Assembly (NCBI RefSeq): GCF_019799965.1
Contig: NZ_JABGCJ010000003.1
Coordinates: 434,001 to 498,000 of the forward strand
Reading direction: 5' to 3'
Length of the DNA: 64,000 bases
Origin: Modestobacter italicus
GTDB lineage: Bacteria; Actinomycetota; Actinomycetes; Mycobacteriales; Geodermatophilaceae
Part shown: piece after piece, positions 38,017 to 46,398 of the stretch
How positions within the stretch are numbered: the first letter of the stretch is position 1
How the letters are laid out: each line of letters opens with the position of its first letter
Program-made: the position numbers and the translations under genes
The notes under the pieces: generated by a model
Told to the model about the DNA's origin: nothing
Databases searched by the model: none
Seen by the model: the letters and a program-made list of their open reading frames with translations, nothing else

Positions 38017-39177
38017 TCAGGCGGCGAGTTCGGCGGCGCGGCGGGCGGCGCCGTCCATGGTGTCCACCACGGTCACCAGCGGGTGGGCGGCCTCGGCGAG
38101 GATCCGCCGGCCCTCCTCCACGTTGTTGCCGTCGAGCCGGACGACCAGCGGCTTGCTGGCCTCGTCGCCGAGCTGGCCCAGCGCCGCGACGATGCCGTTG
38201 GCGACGGCGTCGCAGGCGGTGATCCCGCCGAAGACGTTGACGAAGACGCTCTTGACGTCGGGGTCGGACAGGATGATGCCCAGCCCGTTGGCCATGACCT
38301 CGGCCGAGGCGCCACCACCGATGTCGAGGAAGTTGGCCGGGCGGACGCCGCCGAACTCCTCACCGGCGTAGGCGACTACGTCCAGGGTGCTCATGACCAG
38401 GCCGGCGCCGTTGCCGATGATGCCGACCTCGCCCTGCAGCTTGACGTAGTTGAGGTCCTTCTCCTTGGCCGCGGCCTCGAGCGGGTCGGCGGAGGCGACG
38501 TCCTCGAGGGCGTCGTGCTCGGCGTGCCGGAAGGAGGCGTTCTCGTCCAGGGTCACCTTGGCGTCCAGGGCGAGCACGGTGCCGTCGGGGGCCTTGGCCA
38601 GCGGGTTGACCTCGACCAGCGTCGCGTCCTCCTTGGCGAAGACGTCCCACAGCTGGACGGCGATGGCGATGACCTGGTCGCGCACCTCGGCGGGGAAGCC
38701 GGCGGCGTCGACGATCTCGGCGGCCTTCTGGGCGTCGACCCCGACGGAGGCGTCGACGGGGACGCGGGCCAGCGCCTCCGGGCGCTCGACGGCGAGCTGC
38801 TCGATCTCCATGCCGCCCTCCTTCGAGGCCATGGCCAGGAAGGTGCGGTTGGACCGGTCGAGCAGGTAGGAGAAGTAGTACTCCTCGGCGATGTCGCTGG
38901 CCTGGGCGACCATCACCTTGCGGGTGATGTGTCCCTTGATGTCCAGGCCGAGGATGTCCTGGGCGCGCGCCTTGGCGCTCTCGGGGTCGTCGGCGAGCTT
39001 GACGCCGCCGGCCTTGCCGCGGCCACCGGTCTTCACCTGCGCCTTGACGACGACGGGAGCGGCGATCTCCCGTGCGATCGCCTCGGCCTGCTCCGGTGTC
39101 TCGGCGACGCCGCCGGGGAGCACGGGCACGCCGTGGGAGGCCAACAGGTCACGGGCCTGGTACTCGAAGAGATCCAC
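38017..39177 (-). CDS. sucC: Succinate--CoA ligase beta subunit
   Basis: A 386-aa subunit with an N-terminal ATP-grasp domain (L-F-E-Y-Q-A-R-D at the start, [13 protein letters not shown] near residue 47, E-V-N-P-L-A for metal binding near 190) and a C-terminal CoA-ligase domain with F-L-D-I-G-G-G-A-S and N-V-F-G-G-I-T. The start is GTG 39177 (V-D-L-F-E-Y). It is first in the sucCD operon. Confidence 0.97.
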   Translation of the reverse strand: MDLFEYQARDLLASHGVPVLPGGVAETPEQAEAIAREIAAPVVVKAQVKTGGRGKAGGVKLADDPESAKARAQDILGLDIKGHITRKVMVAQASDIAEEYYFSYLLDRSNRTFLAMASKEGGMEIEQLAVERPEALARVPVDASVGVDAQKAAEIVDAAGFPAEVRDQVIAIAVQLWDVFAKEDATLVEVNPLAKAPDGTVLALDAKVTLDENASFRHAEHDALEDVASADPLEAAAKEKDLNYVKLQGEVGIIGNGAGLVMSTLDVVAYAGEEFGGVRPANFLDIGGGASAEVMANGLGIILSDPDVKSVFVNVFGGITACDAVANGIVAALGQLGDEASKPLVVRLDGNNVEEGRRILAEAAHPLVTVVDTMDGAARRAAELAA

Positions 39178-39185
39178 GAGCAGGG

Positions 39186-39191
39186 ACCGTA
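39186..39191 (-). promoter_or_regulatory. -10 box, leaderless sucCD mRNA
   Basis: TACGGT on the minus strand ends 8 nt before GTG 39177. Confidence 0.5.
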
Positions 39192-39281
39192 GCCCGCCCC
39201 CGGTCGGCGCGCGTCACGTGCCCTCCGAGCGAGGGGGACGTCTCACCCGTCTCTTCCGCTGGACGGCACCCAGGGGCGCGG

Positions 39282-39692
39282 TCAGGCCTCCGCGCCGACC
39301 CCGACGTGGTCGCGCACCCAGCCGACGATCTCCTCGGTGGTCGCGCCGGGGGTGAACACCCGGGCGACGCCCAGCCGGGCCAGTTCGGGCAGGTCGGCGT
39401 CGGGGATGATCCCGCCGCCGAAGACGACGACGTCATCGACCCCGCGCTGGCGCAGCAGCTCGGCGAGCCGGGCGAACAGGGTCATGTGGGCACCGGAGAG
39501 GACCGAGAGGCCGACCGCGTCGGCGTCCTCCTGCACCACCGTCTCCACGATCTGCTCGGGCGTCTGGTGGAGCCCGGTGTAGACGACCTCCATGCCGGCA
39601 TCGCGGAGCGCGCGGGCGACGACCTTGGCCCCGCGGTCGTGGCCGTCCAGACCGGGCTTGGCGATCACCACACGGATGCGTTCGGTAGCCAC
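39282..39692 (-). CDS. Stand-alone cobalamin-binding protein (acyl-CoA mutase small-domain type)
   Basis: A 136-aa protein made only of the B12-binding domain found at the C-terminus of methylmalonyl-CoA mutase. The D-x-H-x-x-G signature is in [12 protein letters not shown], with the lower-ligand histidine; S-V-L-S-G-A-H and V-V-F-G-G-G-I-I-P complete the pocket. Such small subunits pair with a separate catalytic subunit (isobutyryl- or methylmalonyl-CoA mutase) encoded elsewhere. Adjacency to sucCD is suggestive because the mutase product is succinyl-CoA, but the genes are transcribed separately. Confidence 0.9.
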   Translation of the reverse strand: MATERIRVVIAKPGLDGHDRGAKVVARALRDAGMEVVYTGLHQTPEQIVETVVQEDADAVGLSVLSGAHMTLFARLAELLRQRGVDDVVVFGGGIIPDADLPELARLGVARVFTPGATTEEIVGWVRDHVGVGAEA

Positions 39693-39699
39693 GCCGGGG

Positions 39700-39705
39700 A
39701 CTCTA
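39700..39705 (-). promoter_or_regulatory. -10 box, leaderless B12-binding protein mRNA
   Basis: TAGAGT on the minus strand ends 7 nt before GTG 39692. Confidence 0.55.
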
Positions 39706-39726
39706 GGGGTCCGGGCGTGGTCTGCG

Positions 39727-40767
39727 TCACCCCTCGGTCGGAGGGTCGCCGGCGCGCCACCGCCACGCCAGCAGGGCCAGCGCGGTCACGCCCACCGCGA
39801 GCACCAGCAGCCCGGCGCCGGGGACGGTCCACTCCAGGGCGTCGCCGTGCACGGCGTCCCGGAGCCCGGCGAGCGCAGTGGCCAGCAGGAACACCGCGAG
39901 GGCGAGGAGGCCGCCCACCGCACCCAGGCGGGGCCGCAGCGACGGGGCGATGACCGCACAGAGCACCAGGGCGCCGGCCAGCAGGAGGCCGCCGAGCAGG
40001 GCCAGTCCCGGTCGCTCCAGCAGCGCCTGCGGCCCCTCGGTGGCCACCACCGTCTCCAGCCCGGTGGTCGGGTCGGTGACCACCCGGTCCGGGACGTCGG
40101 CCGCCGGCAGGGCCAGGCAGAGCACGGCGGCCACCGAGAGCAGCACGGCCGCACCGGCCAGTGTCGGGCGGACGGGGTCCAGCGAGCCGCCGTCCTCCAT
40201 GACCGTGCGCCCCCATGCGGCGATCGCGACCAAGCCGGCGAGCACGGTCAGTGCCAGTGCGACCACCCCCAGCACCCAGCCGGCACCGGTCTCCACGGAG
40301 CTGGTGAGCACCCGCTCGCCGGCGAGCACCTCGATCGCCGGCCGGGTCGTCGACCCGTTGCCGCGGTACAGCTCGATCAGCAGCCGGCCGGCCGCGAGGG
40401 CGGCACTGATCGCGGCGAAGGCCAGCCCCAGGCGCGGGACCCGGCCCAGCAGCAGGCCGACCCCGACCAGGAGCGTGGCCACCGGCTCCACCAGGGCGAC
40501 CAGGGCGTCCAGCGGCCCGGTGGCGAACCGCAGCGCCTGGCCGCCGACCACGAGGTAGGTCGGGAAGACGGCGACCGCGCCGACAGCGCCGGCCAGCACG
40601 AGCAGCAGCCCCGCGAGGCGGGCCAGCACCGGGACGGTGCCCACCACGAGCTGGTCGGTGGCCGGAGCGGGGGTGACCGCGCGGGCACGCCCACCGCCAC
40701 CCCGGCGCGCGGACGTCGCCCCTCCGCCCTCGGCGGGAGTGGCGGGATCACGGTCACGGGCGGGCAC
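39727..40767 (-). CDS. Multi-spanning membrane protein of unknown function
   Basis: A 346-aa protein with a charged, Gly/Arg-rich N-terminus of about 35 residues and eight or so hydrophobic segments. No catalytic or transport motif was recognised. GTG 40767 is chosen because GAGGAG stands 6 nt before it; the frame continues open to 41055, but that part overlaps the divergent lipase gene. The gap to the B12-binding protein gene is 34 nt, which allows co-transcription or read-through. Confidence 0.75.
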   Translation of the reverse strand: MPARDRDPATPAEGGGATSARRGGGGRARAVTPAPATDQLVVGTVPVLARLAGLLLVLAGAVGAVAVFPTYLVVGGQALRFATGPLDALVALVEPVATLLVGVGLLLGRVPRLGLAFAAISAALAAGRLLIELYRGNGSTTRPAIEVLAGERVLTSSVETGAGWVLGVVALALTVLAGLVAIAAWGRTVMEDGGSLDPVRPTLAGAAVLLSVAAVLCLALPAADVPDRVVTDPTTGLETVVATEGPQALLERPGLALLGGLLLAGALVLCAVIAPSLRPRLGAVGGLLALAVFLLATALAGLRDAVHGDALEWTVPGAGLLVLAVGVTALALLAWRWRAGDPPTEG

Positions 40768-40820
40768 GGTCGTCTCCTCGAGGGGTCGTCTGGTCGCGGG
40801 GCGTGTCGTGTGTCCGGTGT

Positions 40821-40850
40821 GTGACGTCCAGCACAACGGGGCATTACCGT
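40821..40850 (+). promoter_or_regulatory. Putative promoter of the lipase-like gene
   Basis: GTGACG (40821-40826), an 18-nt spacer and TACCGT (40845-40850) fit a housekeeping promoter with one mismatch in the -35. The leader to GTG 40922 would be about 65 nt. Confidence 0.4.
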
Positions 40851-40921
40851 CCCGGCAGCGAGCACACCACGTGCACGGCGCACCGCCCAGCGCGGTGCCG
40901 AGGCGGAACGGGGAGGACGGC

Positions 40922-41836
40922 GTGCACGGAACCGTTCTGCCCTCCGCACCAGCGTGGCACGCGCCGACCGCTCCGGCAGGGAGCGACGTCCCGGAGGCGC
41001 CGCTCACCGCCGTCCGCAAGGGCCTGCGCTCCCTGGTCTCCCCCGCAGCGCTCACCGGCAGCCTGACCGAGCTGGCCTGGGTGGGCGCCCACGCGCTGCT
41101 CTACCCGCTGGGCACGCGCACCGAGCGGCTGCGGCTGGACGGCCGCTTCCGCCCCGGCACCCAGCCGCCGGCGGCCCGGGCGCTGTTCGCCGCCGATCCG
41201 CTGGCCGCCCGGATCCCGGTCGTGCTCGTGCACGGCCTGGTCGACAACCGGTCGGTGTTCGCGGTGATGCGCCGCAGCCTGCGCCGGCGGGGCTTCGCCC
41301 AGGTGTGCTCCTGGAACTACAGCCCGCTGCTGCGCGACGTCGAGAGCGCGGCCGAGGCGCTGGGCCGGCACGTCGAGCGCATCTGCCGGGAGACCGGCCA
41401 CGACCGGGTGCACGTCGTCGGCCACAGCCTGGGCGGCCTGGTCGCCCGCTACCTGGTGCAGCGACTGGGCGGTGACCAGCGGATCGAGTCCCTGGTGACC
41501 CTCGGGACGCCGCACGGGGGCAGCTGGTGGGCACACGCCCTGCCGACCCGGCTGGTCCGGCAGCTGCGCCCGGGCTCGGCACTGTTCCAGGAGCTGGCGA
41601 TGCCGGCCCCGGACTGCCGGACCCGGGTCACCGCCGTCTACAGCGACCTGGACCAGATGGTCGTGCCGTCCGCGGCCGGCCGCTGCGACCACCCCGACCT
41701 GCAGGCCCGCAACGTGCTCGTCCGCGGGGTCGGGCACATGTCGTTGCCGATCCACCGGGGCGTGGTCGACGAGGTGGCCGCCACGCTGGCGGGGCTCCGC
41801 ACCGACGGCGACGAGCCCGTCCCCGCCGCTGCCTGA
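40922..41836 (+). CDS. Alpha/beta-hydrolase, lipase-like
   Basis: A 304-aa hydrolase. V-V-L-V-H-G-L-V-D-N-R near residue 100 is the oxyanion region; G-H-S-L-G-G holds the nucleophile Ser; an Asp in Y-S-D-L-D-Q-M-V and a His in G-V-G-H-M-S-L-P are candidate triad members. This pattern resembles triacylglycerol lipases/esterases of the EstA/LipA kind. No signal peptide is obvious, so location is unclear. GTG 40922 has GGAGGA a few bases before it; longer in-frame starts lie over the divergent gene. Confidence 0.85.
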   Translation: MHGTVLPSAPAWHAPTAPAGSDVPEAPLTAVRKGLRSLVSPAALTGSLTELAWVGAHALLYPLGTRTERLRLDGRFRPGTQPPAARALFAADPLAARIPVVLVHGLVDNRSVFAVMRRSLRRRGFAQVCSWNYSPLLRDVESAAEALGRHVERICRETGHDRVHVVGHSLGGLVARYLVQRLGGDQRIESLVTLGTPHGGSWWAHALPTRLVRQLRPGSALFQELAMPAPDCRTRVTAVYSDLDQMVVPSAAGRCDHPDLQARNVLVRGVGHMSLPIHRGVVDEVAATLAGLRTDGDEPVPAAA

Positions 41837-41911
41837 CCCGTGGTCGCCGGCCCGTCCTGCTGACCTTTGCTCCGGTGGCATCTGAGGCCTGAACGTCGCC
41901 CCTGTGACGGG

Positions 41912-41932
41912 TGTCGTCACTCAGTGACGACA
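41912..41932. promoter_or_regulatory. Perfect palindrome upstream of the M23 peptidase promoter
   Basis: Arms TGTCGTCACT and AGTGACGACA flank one central C. It ends 23 nt before the -35 box, a typical activator position. No regulator is identified. Confidence 0.5.
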
Positions 41933-41955
41933 TGGCGACACGTGCTGTCAGGTGG

Positions 41956-41984
41956 TTGAACCCCGCACGGGCCGTCCGTAGCGT
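41956..41984 (+). promoter_or_regulatory. Promoter of the M23 peptidase gene
   Basis: TTGAAC (41956-41961), a 17-nt spacer and TAGCGT (41979-41984): the best-formed housekeeping promoter in the window apart from the groES promoter. Transcription would start near 41991. Confidence 0.7.
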
Positions 41985-41993
41985 CCGCGAATG

Positions 41994-42111
41994 ACACCGA
42001 TGGGATTACTCCCGCCGGGGTCACCGAACCACTGCGCACGCACCGGCCGCTCCCCCGACCGGTGCCCGTCAGACCCGCGACCCCGTCGCGGAGTCGCCGC
42101 CGGAAGGTGTC
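41994..42111 (+). promoter_or_regulatory. Structured 5' leader of the M23 peptidase mRNA, possible RNA switch
   Basis: GACACC (41994-41999) can pair with GGTGTC (42106-42111), closing the whole leader and covering part of the ribosome site GGAAGG. Two inner hairpins are GCACCGG/CCGGTGC (about 42041-42066) and CCGCGAC/GTCGCGG (about 42076-42092). Cell-wall hydrolase genes of actinobacteria are often under c-di-AMP (ydaO) riboswitches; I could not match that consensus here, so the class is open. Confidence 0.35.
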
Positions 42112-42114
42112 CCG

Positions 42115-43086
42115 TTGACCAGTCTCCGTGAGCCCGTGGGCCGCACCCGGGCCGAGGACGACCGCGTCCGCGACGCCGCGCCCGCGACCGGCGACTGGGC
42201 CGGCGACGACTGGGACTGGGACGACGCCTGGGCCGCTACCCAGACCGGTGACGGCCCGGACGCCGCCGACCCGGGGCGGGCCGAGGACGAGCCCCGCCGT
42301 GCCCGTCGGGTGCTGCTCTCGCGCCGTCCGCGCACCACCGCAGACGACACCACCACCGACCGCGTCACCACCGACCGCACCGCCACCGACCGCACGGTCG
42401 CCGGTCCCGCCGCTGTCGACCGCGAGCCCCGACGCTCCCTGCCCCGCCCGCCCGGTCGCCGCGCCCCGCTGCTGCTCGCCGTGGCCGTGGCCGGCGCGCT
42501 GGCCGCGTCGCTGCTGGGCACCGGCGGCTCCGACGTCGCCCCGGTCGCCTCCGGGCAGGACTACGGACTGGGCATGGCCGACGCCAGCTTCTCCGGCGGC
42601 GTGGACGTGGCCGGGGCCCGCGGCGAGATCAGCCAGGCCGAGGCACAGGCCCGGCTCAGTGAGATCGCGGCCTCCCGGGCCGCCCGCGAACCGGACTTCG
42701 TGGTGCCCACCGACGGCCGGCTGACCACCTGCTTCTGCCAGCGCTGGGGCACCATGCACTGGGGCCTGGACCTGGCCGCCCCGCTGGGCACGCCCATCCT
42801 CGCCGCGGCCGACGGGGTCGTGCTCCGCGCCGGACCGGCCTCGGGCTACGGCAACGCGGTCTACATCCAGGACGCCGACGGCAACGTCCAGATCTACGGG
42901 CACATGAAGTACTACAGCGTCTCCGCCGGGGACGTGGTGTCCGCCGGTGAGCAGATCGCCAAGGTCGGCAACCAGGGCCAGTCGACCGGGCCGCACCTGC
43001 ACTTCGAGATCCACAGCGGCGGCATGAACGGCAAGCCGATCGACCCCGAGGCGTGGCTGGGCGACCGGGGCCTCTCCGTCGGCTGA
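42115..43086 (+). CDS. M23-family peptidoglycan endopeptidase, membrane-anchored
   Basis: A 323-aa protein. The N-terminal 115 residues are hydrophilic, with a stretch of repeated T-D-R units near 80-95; one membrane segment (L-L-L-A-V-A-V-A-G-A-L-A-A-S-L-L) follows near 120; a helical linker leads to a C-terminal LytM/M23 domain. Zinc ligands are present: H and D in H-W-G-L-D-L-A-A-P and H in G-P-H-L-H-F-E-I-H. It is therefore likely an active D,D- or D,L-endopeptidase outside the membrane. TTG 42115 has GGAAGG 7 nt before it. Confidence 0.92.
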   Translation: MTSLREPVGRTRAEDDRVRDAAPATGDWAGDDWDWDDAWAATQTGDGPDAADPGRAEDEPRRARRVLLSRRPRTTADDTTTDRVTTDRTATDRTVAGPAAVDREPRRSLPRPPGRRAPLLLAVAVAGALAASLLGTGGSDVAPVASGQDYGLGMADASFSGGVDVAGARGEISQAEAQARLSEIAASRAAREPDFVVPTDGRLTTCFCQRWGTMHWGLDLAAPLGTPILAAADGVVLRAGPASGYGNAVYIQDADGNVQIYGHMKYYSVSAGDVVSAGEQIAKVGNQGQSTGPHLHFEIHSGGMNGKPIDPEAWLGDRGLSVG

Positions 43087-43129
43087 CGCCGCGCCGTCGC
43101 ACGGCCGCACCGCTGTGCCCGTCGGTGCC

Positions 43130-43777
43130 TCAGGGCATCCGCAGCAGGCACCACTGGTAGACGGTCTCCGGCGCCCCGTCCGGTGACCAGGTGTCGAACC
43201 GCTCGATCTCCCCGTGCGGTGCGAGCAGCCGCCGCAGGTGCGGCTCGGACCGGAAGCTGAAGGACCGGGGCGGGTCGTGGGGGTCGTCCTCGCGGGGGCC
43301 CTCCCGGTCGTCGCCGGCCCACAGCCCGATCGCCAGGGGTGCGCCGGGCCGCAGCACCCGGCGGACCTCCGCGAGCGCGGGGCCGAGCTCGGCGTCCGGG
43401 ACGTGCAGGAGCGTGCTCATCGTCCATCCGGCGTCGAACGAGTCGTCGGCGAAGGGCAGCGCCCGCGCCGTTGCCTGGTGGACGTCGAGGCCGGAGGCCC
43501 GGCACAGCGCCACGTGGGCGGCAGACAGGTCGACCCCCGCGACAGTGGACCCGGCATCGCGGAAGGCGACGGCGTCCCGTCCGGGGCCGGTGCCGACCTC
43601 CAGGACACGCTGTCGCCCCTCGGTGGCCAGCAGCGCGCAGAACTCCGCCCGGCGGCGCACCCGTTCGGGGTCGATCGCGCGGGTGCTGCGCCCCTCGGCG
43701 TCCCGGTCGTACCAGTCGGCCAGCTCGGTCTCGATCCGGCGAACGACGTCGTCCGCCGACCCCGGACCTCCGCTCAC
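43130..43777 (-). CDS. Class I SAM-dependent methyltransferase
   Basis: A 215-aa protein with methyltransferase motif I V-L-E-V-G-T-G-P-G-R-D near residue 60, motif II acidic residue in A-G-V-D-L-S, and a Methyltransf_11-type core (A-L-P-F-A-D-D-S-F-D-A-G-W). The substrate is unknown. GTG 43777 lies 8 nt after the pcrA stop, so the two are probably one transcript. Confidence 0.87.
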   Translation of the reverse strand: MSGGPGSADDVVRRIETELADWYDRDAEGRSTRAIDPERVRRRAEFCALLATEGRQRVLEVGTGPGRDAVAFRDAGSTVAGVDLSAAHVALCRASGLDVHQATARALPFADDSFDAGWTMSTLLHVPDAELGPALAEVRRVLRPGAPLAIGLWAGDDREGPREDDPHDPPRSFSFRSEPHLRRLLAPHGEIERFDTWSPDGAPETVYQWCLLRMP

Positions 43778-43785
43778 CGGCCCGG

Positions 43786-46077
43786 TCAGAGCTTGACGAG
43801 CGGGGCGTACCGCAGCACGAGGCGCTTGGTGCCCCCGGACCCGAAGTCGACGGTCGCCTGGGCCTTGTCGCCGGCGCCGTTGATCTCCACCACCGTGCCC
43901 AGCCCGAACGCGTCGTGGCTGACCCGGTCACCGATCTCCACGTTGATCACCGGCCGGTTGCCGGCACCACCTCGGAGCCCGCCGGTGGACAGCCCGGTGG
44001 AGGCGACCCGCGCCTGCGCCGAGCCCATCGCCTTGGTGGGCGCCGGCTCCAGCCGCTCCCAGTGGACGGCGTCGGTGGGCAGCTCGTCCAGGAACCGGGA
44101 CGGCGGGTTGTAGGCCGGCTGCCCCCAGCTGGTGCGCACCGTCGCCCGGGAGAGGAACAGCCGCTGCCGGGCCCGGGTGATGCCCACGTAGGCCAGCCGG
44201 CGTTCCTCCTCCAGCTCCCGCGGGTCGCCCAGCGCGCGCATGTGCGGGAAGACGCCGTCCTCCAGGCCGGTGAGGAAGACGACCGGGAACTCCAGCCCCT
44301 TGGCGGTGTGCAGGGTCATCAGCGTGACCACCCCGGCCTCGTCGCCGGTGACCGGGATCTGGTCGGCGTCCGCGACCAGCGACACCTGCTCCAGGAAGTC
44401 GGTGACCGTGCCCTCCGGGGAGGCGGCCTCGAACTCGGCGGCCACCGAGATCAGCTCGTTGAGGTTGTCGACCCGCCCCTCGTCCTGCGGGTCGGTGCTG
44501 GCCTCCAGCTCGGCGAGGTAGCCGGTGCGGTCGAGGATGCTCTCCAGCAGCGCGGCCGGGCCGGAGCCGGTCTCGACCAGCTGCTCGAACTCCTCCAGCA
44601 GCGCGACGAACTCCTGGATCGCCTTGAGCGACCGGGTGGCGAGCTCGCCCACCTCCGAGGCCCGGCGCAGCGCGCTGGCGAACGGGATGCGCTCCCGGTC
44701 GGCGAACCGCTCGATCGCGGACTCGGCGCGCTCGCCGATGCCGCGCTTGGGGGTGTTGAGCACCCGGCGCAGGCTGACCACGTCGGCCGGGTTGGCCACC
44801 ACCTTCAGGTAGGCGACGGCGTCGCGGACCTCGCGCCGCTCGTAGAAGCGCACCCCGCCGACGACCTTGTAGGGCATGCCGACCCGGATGAACACCTCCT
44901 CGAAGACCCGGGAGGCGTTGTTGGTGCGGTAGAAGACCGCGATGTCCTTCGGCTGGGCGGTGCCCTCGTCGGTGAGCGCGTCGATCTGCTCGGCGACCCA
45001 GGCGGCCTCGTCGTGCTCGTTGTCGGCGACGTAGCCCTCGATCAGCTCGCCGTCGCCGGCGTCGGACCACAGGTTCTTCGGCCGGCGGGCGGTGTTGCGG
45101 GCGATGACCTGGTTGGCCGCCTTGAGGATGCGCTGGGTGGAGCGGTAGTTCTGCTCCAGGACGATCGTCCTGGCCTCGGGGTAGTCGCGCTCGAACTCGT
45201 CGATGTTGCGGATCGTGGCGCCGCGGAAGGCGTAGATCGACTGGTCGGCGTCGCCGACGACGCACAGCTCGGCCGGCGGCACCGGCCCGCCGTGCGTGCC
45301 CACCAGCTCACGCACCAGCACGTACTGGGCGTGGTTGGTGTCCTGGTACTCGTCGACCAGCACGTGCCGGAACCGGCGGCGGTAGTGCTCGGCCACGTCG
45401 GGGAAGGCCTGCAGCAGGTGCACCGTGGTCATGATCAGGTCGTCGAAGTCCATCGCGTGCGCCTCGCGCAACCGCCGCTGGTACAGCGCGTACGCCTCGG
45501 CCAGCACCTTCTCCGGTGCCGTCTGCGGGGCGTAGGACTCCTCGTCGATCAGCTCGTTCTTGAGGTTGGAGACCTGGTTGGCCAGGCTGCGGCCGGGATA
45601 GCGCTTGGCGTCCAGGTCGAGGTCGCGGGCGACCATCGTCATCAGCCGGACCGAGTCGCCCTGGTCGTAGATGGTGAACGAGCTCTTCATGCCGAGCTTG
45701 GCGGCCTCGGCGCGCAGGATGCGCACGCACATCGAGTGGAACGTGGACACCCACATGGCCCGGGCCCGCGGGCCGACCAGGGCGGCGACCCGCTCCTTCA
45801 TCTCCCCGGCGGCCTTGTTGGTGAAGGTGATCGCCATGATCTCGCCGGGCTGCACGCCCCGGGCGCCCAGCAGGTAGGCGATGCGGTGGGTGAGCACCCG
45901 CGTCTTGCCGGAGCCTGCGCCCGCGACGATGAGCAGCGGGCTGCCCTCGTGCACCGTGGCCTCCCGCTGCGGGCCGTTGAGGCCGGCGAGCATCCGGTCG
46001 AGCTCGCGGCCGACCTGGCCGGGGGTCTGCCGGGTGAGCGCGGCGGTGCCGGGGAGGGTGTGCTGGGGGCTGCTCAC
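43786..46077 (-). CDS. pcrA: ATP-dependent DNA helicase PcrA/UvrD1
   Basis: A superfamily 1 3'-5' DNA helicase of 763 aa for nucleotide excision repair and replication restart. Motifs in order: G-A-G-S-G-K-T (I), T-F-T-N-K-A-A (Ia), D-E-Y-Q-D-T (II), G-D-A-D-Q-S-I-Y (III), L-E-Q-N-Y-R-S-T (IV), T-L-H-T-A-K-G-L-E-F (V) and V-G-I-T-R-A (VI). The C-terminus ends in the Tudor-like PcrA tail (D-A-F-G-L-G-T-V-V). GTG 46077 has GGGAG 7 nt before it and overlaps the stop of a 20-codon upstream ORF. Position next to chorismate mutase matches Mycobacterium uvrD1. Confidence 0.96.
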   Translation of the reverse strand: MSSPQHTLPGTAALTRQTPGQVGRELDRMLAGLNGPQREATVHEGSPLLIVAGAGSGKTRVLTHRIAYLLGARGVQPGEIMAITFTNKAAGEMKERVAALVGPRARAMWVSTFHSMCVRILRAEAAKLGMKSSFTIYDQGDSVRLMTMVARDLDLDAKRYPGRSLANQVSNLKNELIDEESYAPQTAPEKVLAEAYALYQRRLREAHAMDFDDLIMTTVHLLQAFPDVAEHYRRRFRHVLVDEYQDTNHAQYVLVRELVGTHGGPVPPAELCVVGDADQSIYAFRGATIRNIDEFERDYPEARTIVLEQNYRSTQRILKAANQVIARNTARRPKNLWSDAGDGELIEGYVADNEHDEAAWVAEQIDALTDEGTAQPKDIAVFYRTNNASRVFEEVFIRVGMPYKVVGGVRFYERREVRDAVAYLKVVANPADVVSLRRVLNTPKRGIGERAESAIERFADRERIPFASALRRASEVGELATRSLKAIQEFVALLEEFEQLVETGSGPAALLESILDRTGYLAELEASTDPQDEGRVDNLNELISVAAEFEAASPEGTVTDFLEQVSLVADADQIPVTGDEAGVVTLMTLHTAKGLEFPVVFLTGLEDGVFPHMRALGDPRELEEERRLAYVGITRARQRLFLSRATVRTSWGQPAYNPPSRFLDELPTDAVHWERLEPAPTKAMGSAQARVASTGLSTGGLRGGAGNRPVINVEIGDRVSHDAFGLGTVVEINGAGDKAQATVDFGSGGTKRLVLRYAPLVKL

Positions 46078-46136
46078 TCCGGGGCTCCCGCGGGATCGTG
46101 GAGCGCCGGCGGAGCGGTGTGCTGGGGTGAGTTCAT
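46074..46136 (-). CDS. Short upstream ORF coupled to pcrA
   Basis: ATG 46136 opens a 20-codon ORF, M-N-S-P-Q-H-T-A-P-P, whose TGA overlaps the pcrA GTG (GTGA). Its start closely resembles the PcrA start (V-S-S-P-Q-H-T-L-P), at both peptide and DNA level, suggesting a tandem duplication of about 60 bp at the gene start. On the minus strand TAGAGT stands 9 nt before the ATG. It could couple ribosomes onto pcrA. Confidence 0.45.
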   Translation of the reverse strand: MNSPQHTAPPALHDPAGAPE

Positions 46137-46229
46137 GGCCCCGCCACTCTAGGCCGGGACACCGACACCGCCGGGGGCCCGCGTGTCGCCTGGGGACGGC
46201 GTGACCTGGCCGCGCGGTCCAGGCTGTGG

Positions 46230-46235
46230 CAGACT
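46230..46235 (+). promoter_or_regulatory. -10 box of the chorismate mutase leader
   Basis: CAGACT ends 7 nt before GTG 46243, so the leader peptide would be translated from a leaderless mRNA. The -35 region is weak. Confidence 0.4.
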
Positions 46236-46242
46236 CCTCGGC

Positions 46243-46305
46243 GTGCTGATGCATCGCGAGTTTCACTACGGCCACCGGGTTCCGGTGTCCGTACTCGCTG
46301 GCTGA
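46243..46305 (+). CDS. Putative leader peptide of the chorismate mutase gene
   Basis: A 20-codon ORF, V-L-M-H-R-E-F-H-Y-G-H-R-V-P-V-S-V-L-A-G. Phe (codon 7, TTT) and Tyr (codon 9, TAC), the end products of the pathway opened by chorismate mutase, lie close together. TTT is a very rare codon in this DNA. A hairpin CACCGG/CCGGTG (46273-46287) follows the Tyr codon, the palindrome GGCTGATCAGCC (46300-46311) covers the stop, and a terminator comes 16 nt later. This is the layout of ribosome-mediated attenuation. Confidence 0.6.
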   Translation: MLMHREFHYGHRVPVSVLAG

Positions 46306-46321
46306 TCAGCCACCGCACACG

Positions 46322-46353
46322 ACGCCCCGGGCCCAAGGCCCCGGGGCGTTTTC
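46322..46353 (+). terminator. Attenuator terminator before chorismate mutase
   Basis: ACGCCCCGGG (46322-46331) pairs with 46340-46349, followed by TTTT, one of the few T-tract terminators in the window. It stands between the leader ORF and the chorismate mutase gene, where there is no other gene to terminate. Confidence 0.8.
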
Positions 46354-46398
46354 TGTCTCTCCGGGTCCGACGGCCTCCCGCCCACCCCGGAGGACCCG

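Noticed and set aside
41994-42111. c-di-AMP (ydaO) riboswitch
   Set aside because: Gene context fits, but I could not identify the conserved core by eye; kept only as an unclassified structured leader.
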